From Prevotella sp. (GTDB lineage Bacteria > Bacillota > Clostridia > Oscillospirales > Ruminococcaceae), in assembly GCA_023663025.1 (NCBI GenBank), contig JAMPIC010000050.1:1-8775 (forward strand): DNA of 8,775 bases, given 5' to 3'. The position numbers and the translations under genes are program-made. Below are positions 1 to 5,327 of the stretch, in pieces. Each line of letters starts with the position of its first letter. The stretch's first letter is position 1. The notes under the pieces were generated by a model. The model saw only the letters and a program-made list of their open reading frames with translations. It did not search any database and was not told where the DNA came from.

Positions 1-192
1 CATTCCTCACCCTCTTCCCCGTTTCGGGAGGATTTGCGCCCTGCGGGCGCGGGGAGTTTCGCGCTCTGCGGAGCGCGACCAGGGGCTCTGCCCCGTGGAC
101 CTCGCAGCCTTGAAAGGCTGGCGAACTTTTTAGTCGCGGCTTCGCCGCCCAATACTCGTTACCCGTTCTTTTGCGCTAAACAACAATTTATC
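1..192 (-). repeat. Palindrome-rich intergenic repeat, left copy (partial)
   Basis: A chain of short GC-rich hairpins: gcgccctgcgggcgc, gcgctctgcggagcgc, ggggctctgcccc, agccttgaaaggct and gcggcttcgccgc. Bases 57-148 match the reverse complement of 8614-8705 without a mismatch over 92 bp. Weaker similarity runs outward to about position 8 and inward to the motif gcgctaaacaacaattta at 173-190. That inner motif matches the ends of the small element at 5328-5556, so I read 190-192 as one end of this element; the other end lies left of the window. The open frame across it (34-231) has low-complexity content and no ribosome binding site, so I do not call it a gene. Confidence 0.85.
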
Positions 193-300
193 TTTTTCGC
201 CCTCCGTTGTCACACTTTAAGACTATTGTGAAAAGTGCACAAAAATAACAATTCATTTATCAACATCTAAACAAAGTTGTGCAAATTGCTTAAAAACGCT

Positions 301-328
301 TTGACAAATCCGCATTTTGTGGTAAAAT
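301..328 (+). promoter_or_regulatory. Sigma-A-type promoter of minD-mgsA
   Basis: TTGACA at 301-306 and TAAAAT at 323-328 are separated by 16 bp, with a TGG extended -10 just before the -10 box. This leaves a leader of about 65 nt before the minD start. The leader contains a small inverted repeat, caata/tattg, around 362-376. The region 193-300 is AT-rich and holds no gene that I can see. Confidence 0.65.
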
Positions 329-401
329 ATAAATTAGCTGATATTATTTTGCTGCTCATTCCAATATTGAGTATTGCACTGTTTCGGAAAGGAGCTTTTT
401 C

Positions 402-1148
402 ATGTCAAAAATTATTGCGATAACCTCCGGTAAGGGAGGCACCGGCAAATCTTCTATATGCGCTGAGCTGGGCTTTGCACTGGCTAAACAGGGTCACCGT
501 ACCCTCATCATCGAACTGGACTTCGGTCTCAGATGCCTGGATATCATGCTGGGCGTAAAGGACGACGTTAAGTATGACCTGGGAACAGTCCTTAAGGGAG
601 AATGCGATATCTATAAGGCTACCACTCAGGTCAAGCTGGCAAGCAACCTGAGCATCGTCTGCGCCCCCGAAGACCCCTTCGCAAAGGTGGACGCGGAAAC
701 TATTTCCAATATCTGCAACGAAATGAGAAAGTACTACGAATACATAATCGTGGATACCTCAGCAGGTACAAACGAAAGCGTATTCGACGTTGTCGAACAG
801 TCCGACCTTATTCTGATAAATACCACTCCCGACCCCATCTGCGTCCGCGACGCGAGACTTATGTCCGACGAGTTCTACAAGAGGGGCAACAAGAAGCAGA
901 GGCTTATCATCAACAAGGTAGACCCCGATATCTTCAAGGCGGATATTATCCCCGATCTGGACTCCATCATCGACACCGTGGGAGTTCAGCTTATCGGCGT
1001 TATCCCCAGCGACAACGACGTTGTTGTGTCCACCGGCAAGGGTATTCCCCTTCCCTCCAATTCGCTGGCGTTCAGAGCCTTTGACGCGATCTCCAAGAGA
1101 ATAAAGGGCGAGGACATTCCTCTCAGCTTCAAGGTTCTCCTCCAGTAG
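402..1148 (+). CDS. minD: MinD/ParA-family P-loop ATPase, probable septum-site protein MinD
   Basis: MinD is a membrane-cycling ATPase that helps place the division septum, normally with MinC and MinE or DivIVA/MinJ partners. This 248-residue protein has the deviant Walker A motif GKGGTGKSS at residues 10-18, with signature Lys11 and P-loop Lys16. A MinD-like switch I (ELDFGLRCLD, 38-47) and a Walker B/switch II region (IIVDTSAGT, 115-123) follow, then TTPDPICVRDARL (141-153), which resembles the MinD nucleotide-pocket segment. The ATG at 402 has a clear aaaggag site at 388-394. The protein stops soon after GEDIPLSFKVLLQ, where most MinD proteins continue into an amphipathic membrane-targeting helix, so that helix is short or missing. 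mgsA follows after 88 nt, which contain a 7-bp hairpin (1158-1164 with 1174-1180) and no minE remnant. minC and minE are not in the window. A MinD-like protein with another positioning role is possible. Confidence 0.8.
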   Translation: MSKIIAITSGKGGTGKSSICAELGFALAKQGHRTLIIELDFGLRCLDIMLGVKDDVKYDLGTVLKGECDIYKATTQVKLASNLSIVCAPEDPFAKVDAETISNICNEMRKYYEYIIVDTSAGTNESVFDVVEQSDLILINTTPDPICVRDARLMSDEFYKRGNKKQRLIINKVDPDIFKADIIPDLDSIIDTVGVQLIGVIPSDNDVVVSTGKGIPLPSNSLAFRAFDAISKRIKGEDIPLSFKVLLQ

Positions 1149-1236
1149 GATAACTGCGTCCGAACGGCAAGGCTTCGGACTTGCGTAAAGGCGCACGATC
1201 TGTCCGTCTAAAAAATTATGAGAGGAATGATGAATA

Positions 1237-1638
1237 ATGAATATAGCTTTGATCGCGCACGATTCAAAAAAAGAACTGATGGTACAGTTCTGCATTGCGT
1301 ACTGCGGCATTTTGTCAAGACATAATCTCTGCGCCACAGGCACGACCGGCAAGATAGTCGAACAGGCTACGGGACTTACCATACAGCGTTATCTGAGCGG
1401 CTCCCAAGGCGGAGCGCAGCAGATAAGTGCGCGCATTTCCTGCAACGAAATAGACTTGCTCCTCTTTTTCAGAGACCCCATTACGCCCAAAGCTCACGAG
1501 CCTAACGAAAGCGATCTGCTCAGGCTATGCGATGTTCATAACATTCCCGTGGGCACAAATATCGCCACGGCGGAGGCTCTCATACACGCTCTCGAAAGGG
1601 GCGATCTGGATTGGCGGCAGATTGTCAATCCCGCTTAA
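1237..1638 (+). CDS. mgsA: Methylglyoxal synthase family protein with altered catalytic residues
   Basis: Methylglyoxal synthase converts dihydroxyacetone phosphate to methylglyoxal and phosphate, a bypass of lower glycolysis. The 133-residue length and overall pattern match the family: IALIAHD (3-9), the phosphate-binding ATGTTG (33-38), SG at 54-55, FFRDP (77-81), H87 and LLRLCDVHNIPVGTN. E. coli His19, Asp20, Thr45, Thr47, Thr48, Asp91 and His98 align with His8, Asp9, Thr34, Thr36, Thr37, Asp80 and His87. The key catalytic residue does not match: E. coli Asp71, in GGDQQ, is Ala60 here (GGAQQ, codon gcg), and Asp101 is Asn90. The fold is therefore assigned confidently, but normal activity is doubtful. 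The ATG at 1237 has a gagagga-type site about 8-10 nt upstream. The gene probably shares the minD promoter; linkage of mgsA to min/mre genes is common in Clostridia. A terminator follows immediately. Confidence 0.9.
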   Translation: MNIALIAHDSKKELMVQFCIAYCGILSRHNLCATGTTGKIVEQATGLTIQRYLSGSQGGAQQISARISCNEIDLLLFFRDPITPKAHEPNESDLLRLCDVHNIPVGTNIATAEALIHALERGDLDWRQIVNPA

Positions 1639-1646
1639 AAACAGTC

Positions 1647-1680
1647 TATGCGGAGAGTTTTGTCTCCGCATATTTTAGTT
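1647..1680 (+). terminator. Rho-independent terminator after mgsA
   Basis: A 10-bp perfect stem, tatgcggaga (1647-1656) with tctccgcata (1663-1672), has a 6-nt loop and is followed by a T-rich tract (ttttagttt). It starts 8 nt after the mgsA stop. Confidence 0.85.
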
Positions 1681-1697
1681 TCGCACCTACGGAAAAA

Positions 1698-1750
1698 CCG
1701 CCCGTCATAGGACGGCTCTCCCCTCCCGTGGGCGGATATGAAAGCCGCCC
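1698..1750. other. Cluster of overlapping hairpins between mgsA and the accessory island
   Basis: Several short GC-rich stems overlap here: ccgtc/gacgg (1702-1706 with 1711-1715), ccgccc/gggcgg (1698-1703 with 1730-1735) and gggcgg/ccgccc (1730-1735 with 1745-1750). The last two compete for the same middle strand. I see no open frame with a ribosome binding site. It may be a repeat remnant or an RNA structure; no function can be assigned. Confidence 0.35.
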
Positions 1751-1758
1751 CTGCAAAA

Positions 1759-1793
1759 AAATCCCGCCTGTGATTATAGGCGGGATTTTATTT
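1759..1793. terminator. Bidirectional terminator between mgsA and the Arc-like genes
   Basis: An 11-bp stem, aaatcccgcct (1759-1769) with aggcgggattt (1778-1788), has an 8-nt loop. It carries an A-run on the left (caaaaaaa) and T-rich sequence on the right, so it can end transcripts from both directions. Its right arm touches the stop codon of the minus-strand gene at 1788. Confidence 0.8.
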
Positions 1794-1964
1794 AATTTTT
1801 TTGCCGAGAATTATTTCGCCGTGTTCTTCCTCAAATTTTTTTATACATTCACGAATTAAAATAATCATTTGCCCGTTTGCGGAACGTGCTTCATAATCGG
1901 CTATATAATGCAGCTTATCAAGCATTTCACTGTCCATTCTTACTGATATACTTTTAGGTGCCAT
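1788..1964 (-). CDS. Small Arc-like ribbon-helix-helix DNA-binding protein (58 aa)
   Basis: Reading the minus strand from the ATG at 1964 to the TAA at 1788 gives 58 residues beginning MAPKSISVRMDSEMLDKL. The pattern is that of an Arc-type ribbon-helix-helix repressor: a basic beta strand (KSISVRM, 4-10), helix A (DSEMLDKLHYIADYE, 11-25), the turn ARSAN and helix B (QMIILIRECIKKFEEE, 32-47). It is clearly a paralogue of the next gene upstream, which shares KS(I/V)S(V/I)RM, a D-Y-E motif and RS-N. A strong aaaggag site lies 6-7 nt before the start. The stop codon abuts a bidirectional terminator. It lies 32 nt downstream of its paralogue and is probably co-transcribed with it. Such proteins bind operator DNA as dimers; the target, and any toxin partner, is not evident. 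Confidence 0.8.
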   Translation of the reverse strand: MAPKSISVRMDSEMLDKLHYIADYEARSANGQMIILIRECIKKFEEEHGEIILGKKIK

Positions 1965-1996
1965 AAAAAACTCCTTTTTAATTTGACATCGTGAGG

Positions 1997-2212
1997 TTAT
2001 TTTTTTCCTTTTCCTGCGGGCTTGACGTTTTCGCTGTTGTCAATCGGCACTTCAAGTTCAATTTTCCCGTTATTTTCCTCAAAGCATTTGATACTGTTTC
2101 TTACGAGCACAAGGATATGACTGTTTATTGAACGTCCCTCATAGTCGGCGACATAGGCTATTTTTTGAAGCATTTCTTCTTCCATTCGTATAGATACACT
2201 TTTTACAGCCAC
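1997..2212 (-). CDS. Arc-like ribbon-helix-helix DNA-binding protein (71 aa)
   Basis: This is the first gene of a two-gene minus-strand unit. Residues 3-10 (VKSVSIRM) form the expected DNA-contacting beta strand, 11-25 helix A and 30-45 helix B. The segment GRSINSHILVLVRNSIKCFEE strongly recalls GRSVNSEIYQRVMESFKK of phage P22 Arc, the basis for the family call. A Lys/Gly-rich tail (PAGKGKK) follows. The start is GTG at 2212, supported by aaaaaggag 8 nt upstream; the first in-frame ATG (codon 10) would remove the DNA-binding strand. The paralogue at 1788-1964 follows after 32 nt with a nearly identical Shine-Dalgarno context, suggesting tandem duplication and divergence. The divergent promoter region at 2229-2300 carries AT-rich symmetric sites that this protein could bind for autoregulation (inference). 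Confidence 0.8.
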   Translation of the reverse strand: MAVKSVSIRMEEEMLQKIAYVADYEGRSINSHILVLVRNSIKCFEENNGKIELEVPIDNSENVKPAGKGKK

Positions 2213-2228
2213 AAATTTTTCTCCTTTT

Positions 2229-2300
2229 TAGATATATTACATATTTATTTTATATTAAATTTATGATATAATGTAATAAATAGATATATTATATATCTAT
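2229..2300. promoter_or_regulatory. Divergent promoter region with a palindromic operator candidate
   Basis: Rightward promoter: TATAAT at 2267-2272 with a poor -35 (tttatt, 2244-2249). Leftward promoter candidate: TTACAT (complement of 2271-2276), a 16-bp spacer, then TATAAA (complement of 2249-2254), overlapping the rightward one. A perfect 10-bp-arm palindrome spans 2280-2300 (centre at 2290, arms atagatatat and atatatctat). The 11-mer tagatatatta is present at 2281-2291 and again at 2229-2239, so one copy falls just after the expected transcription start of each promoter. This fits repressor binding, plausibly by the adjacent ribbon-helix-helix proteins. The sequence is very AT-rich, so chance symmetry must be kept in mind. 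Confidence 0.55.
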
Positions 2301-2320
2301 AAAATATAAGGAGAAAAATT

Positions 2321-2611
2321 ATGAAAGCAGCGGTAATAGGTTCACGGGGACTGACAATAGACAATCTGGGAGACTATCTCCCTCGGAATACCACGGAAAT
2401 TATTTCGGGCGGAGCAAGGGGAAATGATACCCGTCCGCGAAAAAAACACGGGCTGTTACGAAAGGAAGGTTTTCACACATTTTTATTGACAGCGTCCGCA
2501 AAAACCGCGAGCAGTTTAACAGCCTGCCTGCGGTTATCTTTTGAAAGCGTGGATAGGATTGCGTTTATTTCTTCGGTCTCGGAACAGCGTTCGCTGCCGT
2601 TTATAATGTAA
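2321..2611 (+). pseudogene. Truncated SLOG-family (DUF2493-like) gene
   Basis: The first 37 residues match the start of small SLOG nucleotide-binding proteins common in Ruminococcus: MKAAVIGSRG (1-10), LTIDNLGDYLP (11-21), EIISGGARGNDT (26-37). The GSRG and SGGARG loops are the nucleotide-binding turns of that Rossmann-like fold. After Thr37 the expected continuation (an A-R-E-Y-A-like helix, then the rest of about 120-130 residues) is absent. The frame runs on for 59 residues mostly antisense to the XRE gene at 2473-2802, which is unlikely to be a real domain. The start is well supported by ataaggag just upstream and by TATAAT at 2267-2272. I read it as a 5' fragment left by a deletion with its right end between about 2432 and 2473. 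A 96-residue product may still be translated. Confidence 0.7.
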
Positions 2612-2802
2612 TCCGCACTGACCGATAATGCAGAGGATAAACGTCTGAGCGTGGCGATTTTCATAGTTTTTTTGCCGTGTTCAATCTGTATCAGGAACTG
2701 TACCGATATATCAGCCATTTCGGCTAAACGTTCTTGTGTGTAGCCGTATGATTTCCGCAGACTTGATATCCGCTGTCCTACTTCAAGCGATTGTTCGTCC
2801 AT
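2473..2802 (-). CDS. XRE-family helix-turn-helix transcriptional regulator (109 aa)
   Basis: A Cro/C1-type helix-turn-helix domain fills residues 8-66: VGQRISSLRKSYGYTQERLA, then EMADISVQFLIQIEHGKK (recognition helix around 32-41), then TLRRLSSALSVSADYII. The remaining 43 residues are probably helical (EEINAILSTLSKDNRRQAVKLL) and may serve dimerisation. The ATG at 2802 has aaaggag 7-8 nt upstream. Its 3' end overlaps the SLOG remnant on the opposite strand. It is divergent from the lipoprotein gene at 2936, with 133 bp between the two starts, so it may control that gene as well as itself (inference). No metal-binding or peptidase motif accompanies the HTH domain. Confidence 0.85.
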   Translation of the reverse strand: MDEQSLEVGQRISSLRKSYGYTQERLAEMADISVQFLIQIEHGKKTMKIATLRRLSSALSVSADYIINGSERCSETEEINAILSTLSKDNRRQAVKLLAVFADAVNKNV

Positions 2803-2821
2803 GACATCACTCCTTTGTTTT

Positions 2822-2850
2822 AGTATATCGTAAACTACAGGCTAATAAAA
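2822..2850 (-). promoter_or_regulatory. Possible promoter of the XRE gene
   Basis: On the minus strand TATACT (complement of 2822-2827) makes a reasonable -10 box about 20 nt before the start codon, though the -35 at the matching distance (ttttat) is poor. An imperfect dyad, tagt...acta, spans 2821-2837 over this box and could be an autoregulatory operator. Confidence 0.35.
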
Positions 2851-2863
2851 TAAACCGAAGTTG

Positions 2864-2892
2864 TTGACAAACTAAACTAAAGGTGATATAAT
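2864..2892 (+). promoter_or_regulatory. Consensus promoter of the lipoprotein gene
   Basis: TTGACA at 2864-2869, a 17-bp spacer and TATAAT at 2887-2892, preceded by TGA (extended -10 TGn). Both hexamers are exact consensus, so strong basal expression is expected unless it is repressed. The direct repeat aaactaaacta lies inside the spacer and could be a protein-binding site. Confidence 0.85.
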
Positions 2893-2935
2893 TGAATAGA
2901 CAAATAACGGAATACTTATTTGGGAGGAATTGGTT

Positions 2936-4072
2936 ATGTTAAAAAGAAGTGATTTTGTAATTAAAAAAGCTTTATCATTGTTTTTGGTGGCATTGACAGC
3001 TTGTCAATTTTCTGCATGTGAAGAATTAGATACCGACAGCATAAAAAATGCTTTTGATGAACTCGTAGAAGAACTTAATGAAACGGAGACAACTTTGTCA
3101 AAAAAAGACATGTATGAAAATGATACAAGACCCCAGAAAAACGGGTTTAATGAGAGTACAGTTCAAAATGTGATTTCGGGCAACTACACAATTCCGGTTC
3201 CGGATTATTTTGAAGAAAACACACCAAACGAAAAAGGAATGGATTACAGAGGTTATGCCGAAACCGGTGAAAAAACGACAATGCTTATGATAACATCAGC
3301 GTTTGATGATGTTGATCCTGCAACGTTTGATGTATTATACGATGATAAGGACAATATGGTAAGAACTATAAAAATAGGTCTTATTATGAATAATAGCATT
3401 GACAATGTAGAGTTTATTAATTATGATATATATGAAACACAGGAGCTTAAAGGAATGTCATTTAATTTTACGTTTACATATGATGTGAATGGAATAACCA
3501 AAGAGGGTAAATATACAAATTTTGTTTTTCCATCAGAAAAAGATAACAAATGGATTTACATTGTAATCATGGTTTCTGATAATGCAAACTATCGTTATGA
3601 TGGGGATTTTGAGAAAATGCTTGATGAAATAAAGAAAAATGATAATAATTCAATTTCAAAAAATGATAACGCTCCCATTGCAACAACCACTCCCAAATCG
3701 ATTTTCTATTCAACAAACGATTTGCAAACGGCTAAAAAAGGCAACAGCGGCGTGTATTCCTACAGAAGCAGAGGCGGAGAGTATTACATATACTACGTTA
3801 TAGATTTTGACGAGGGGTATGTTTATCGTTTTCTCGATAGCGACACAAGCTGCGACCGTTTGAAAATTGAATCCGGCGATCTTAATGATGTCATTATAGT
3901 TACATATCATGACGGTGACGATACTTGGTCTAACGGACTGCACTTTAAATGGAAAAATCAACCTGACCATTTGGTTTTAGAGGACAATAATCACTTTGAA
4001 ACAGACTTTTATCCAACCGATCTTGATGATGCGCTAAAAATCAGAGATAAAAAGAAAATTATTGATTATTAA
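2936..4072 (+). CDS. Putative secreted lipoprotein of unknown function (378 aa)
   Basis: I do not recognise the family. The N-terminus is a lipoprotein signal: Lys/Arg-rich residues 3-11, a hydrophobic stretch ALSLFLVAL (12-20) and lipobox LTAC with Cys23 (FSAC with Cys28 is an alternative). An acidic spacer (29-60) leads to a probable globular domain at about 75-232 whose opening YTIPVPDYF recalls PsbP/DcrB-like folds (a weak resemblance). An Asn/Lys/Thr linker (234-254) with a repeated ND-N motif precedes a second, aromatic-rich domain (255-378) with many Tyr and Asp residues. I prefer the ATG at 2936 because gggagga (2922-2928) lies 7 nt before it; the TTG at 2930 is only 1-2 nt away. The first domain is noticeably more AT-rich than the second, so the gene may be a composite. 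It is divergent from an XRE gene and ends at a strong terminator. Confidence 0.75.
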   Translation: MLKRSDFVIKKALSLFLVALTACQFSACEELDTDSIKNAFDELVEELNETETTLSKKDMYENDTRPQKNGFNESTVQNVISGNYTIPVPDYFEENTPNEKGMDYRGYAETGEKTTMLMITSAFDDVDPATFDVLYDDKDNMVRTIKIGLIMNNSIDNVEFINYDIYETQELKGMSFNFTFTYDVNGITKEGKYTNFVFPSEKDNKWIYIVIMVSDNANYRYDGDFEKMLDEIKKNDNNSISKNDNAPIATTTPKSIFYSTNDLQTAKKGNSGVYSYRSRGGEYYIYYVIDFDEGYVYRFLDSDTSCDRLKIESGDLNDVIIVTYHDGDDTWSNGLHFKWKNQPDHLVLEDNNHFETDFYPTDLDDALKIRDKKKIIDY

Positions 4073-4085
4073 GTTCGTAAAAAAC

Positions 4086-4127
4086 AATTGCCCCCTGCCG
4101 TAAACCGACAGGGGGCAATTCATTTCA
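4086..4127. terminator. Bidirectional terminator between the lipoprotein gene and gap
   Basis: A 12-bp perfect stem, aattgccccctg (4086-4097) with cagggggcaatt (4109-4120), has an 11-nt loop. The right side continues catttcatttt and the left side is A-rich (aaaaaac), so it serves both convergent genes. Confidence 0.9.
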
Positions 4128-4137
4128 TTTTCGGAAA

Positions 4138-5172
4138 TTAAAGCTCCGCAAAATACTTGATAGTACGTACCATCTGAGAAGTGTAAGAATTCTCGTTGTC
4201 GTACCAGGAAACAACCTGTACCTCGTAGAGGTCATCGGCGATCTTGGCAACCATTGTCTGCGTAGCGTCGAACAGCGAACCGTATCTCATACCGATAACA
4301 TCGGAGGAAACGATCTGCTCCTCGTTGTAGCCGTAGGACTCGGAAGCGGCAGCCTTCATAGCGGCGTTGATAGCTTCCTTGGTAACGTCAGCCTTCTTGA
4401 CAACAGCCGTAAGAATTGTTGTGGAGCCTGTGGGAACAGGTACACGCTGTGCTGAACCGATGAGCTTGCCGTTCAGCTCGGGGATAACAAGTCCGATAGC
4501 CTTAGCCGCGCCTGTGCTGTTGGGAACGATGTTGGCAGCGCCCGCTCTCGCTCTTCTCAGGTCGCCCTTTCTGTGAGGACCGTCGAGGATCATCTGATCG
4601 CCCGTATAAGCGTGGATCGTGGACATGATACCGCTCTGAATGGGAGCGTAGTCGTTAAGAGCCTTAGCCATGGGAGCAAGGCAGTTCGTTGTGCAGGAAG
4701 CGGCGGAAATGATTGTGTCGTCCTTGGTAAGGGTGTTCTCGTTTACGGAGAATACGATAGTTTTCAGGTCGCTGCCCGCGGGAGCGGAGATAACGACTTT
4801 CTTTGCGCCTGCGTCGATGTGGGCCTGAGACTTCTCCTTGGAGCAGTAGAAGCCAGTGCACTCGAGAACAACGTCAACGCCCAGATCGCCCCAGGGAAGC
4901 TCGTTAGCCTTAGCCATAGCGTAGATCTTGAGGGTCTTGCCGTCAACCGTGATGGTACCTGCCTCGTCGTCGGCGGAAACGGTGTGAAGATTTTCGCCGA
5001 TTCTTCCGCAGTAACCGCCCTGAGCGGTATCATACTTGAGGAGCTGAGCCAGCATGGAAGGCTTTGTGAGGTCGTTGATAGCCACGATCTCATAACCGTC
5101 CGCGCCGAACATCTGGCGGAATGCGAGACGGCCGATACGTCCGAAACCATTGATTGCAACTTTAACTGCCAT
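4138..5172 (-). CDS. gap: Type I glyceraldehyde-3-phosphate dehydrogenase (phosphorylating, NAD-dependent)
   Basis: It oxidises glyceraldehyde 3-phosphate to 1,3-bisphosphoglycerate in cytoplasmic glycolysis. The 344 residues start with the Rossmann signature AINGFGRIGR (6-15). Asp34 in AINDL points to NAD rather than NADP. The active-site block is SAASCTTNCLAP, with catalytic Cys160; His187 in STIHAYT is the paired general base. The substrate-binding segments RARAGAANIVPNSTGAAKA (207-225) and WYDNENSY (323-330) are intact, and the length is near the family norm of about 335. The ATG at 5172 has a taggagga site about 8 nt upstream. It is a single-gene unit with its own promoter and a shared 3' terminator. 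Its leader can form a 7-bp stem (ggttgtc with gacagcc, including one wobble pair, about 5206-5226). The plus-strand frames opposite it are shadows of its codon bias. Confidence 0.98.
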   Translation of the reverse strand: MAVKVAINGFGRIGRLAFRQMFGADGYEIVAINDLTKPSMLAQLLKYDTAQGGYCGRIGENLHTVSADDEAGTITVDGKTLKIYAMAKANELPWGDLGVDVVLECTGFYCSKEKSQAHIDAGAKKVVISAPAGSDLKTIVFSVNENTLTKDDTIISAASCTTNCLAPMAKALNDYAPIQSGIMSTIHAYTGDQMILDGPHRKGDLRRARAGAANIVPNSTGAAKAIGLVIPELNGKLIGSAQRVPVPTGSTTILTAVVKKADVTKEAINAAMKAAASESYGYNEEQIVSSDVIGMRYGSLFDATQTMVAKIADDLYEVQVVSWYDNENSYTSQMVRTIKYFAEL

Positions 5173-5237
5173 AATAGAATTCCTCCTAAAAGAAATTTGA
5201 TTTTAAGGCTGTCCGTAAGAGACAACCGCATATATTT

Positions 5238-5266
5238 ATTTTAACCTATTTTGCCCGAATTTGCAA
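5238..5266 (-). promoter_or_regulatory. Promoter of gap
   Basis: On the minus strand TTGCAA (complement of 5261-5266), a 17-bp spacer and TAAAAT (complement of 5238-5243) lie about 65 nt before the start codon. The palindromic element at 5328-5556 lies just upstream of it. Confidence 0.65.
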
Positions 5267-5327
5267 TACCTTTTTGGAAATTTTTTATCATTCTGACGGA
5301 AAAAGATGGATTAGCCCGGCAGAGAAG

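Noticed and set aside
57..148. CRISPR-like or tandem repeat array
   Set aside because: The hairpins in the repeat differ in sequence and are not regularly spaced; there are no unique spacers and no cas genes.
34..231. Open frames within the terminal repeats (also 8555-8770 and 8565-8756)
   Set aside because: They consist of the GC-rich hairpin chain read in different frames, and the left and right copies give the same peptide segments only because the repeat is the same.
759..1382. Long minus-strand open frame opposite minD and the start of mgsA
   Set aside because: It is antisense to two clearly recognisable genes, spans the intergenic gap, has no family resemblance and arises from the codon bias of minD.
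2930..2935. TTG start of the lipoprotein gene two codons upstream
   Set aside because: The gggagga site would be only 1-2 nt away; the ATG at 2936 has normal spacing.
4573..5244. Plus-strand frame of 223 residues opposite gap
   Set aside because: It is antisense to a strongly conserved GAPDH gene and has no independent support.
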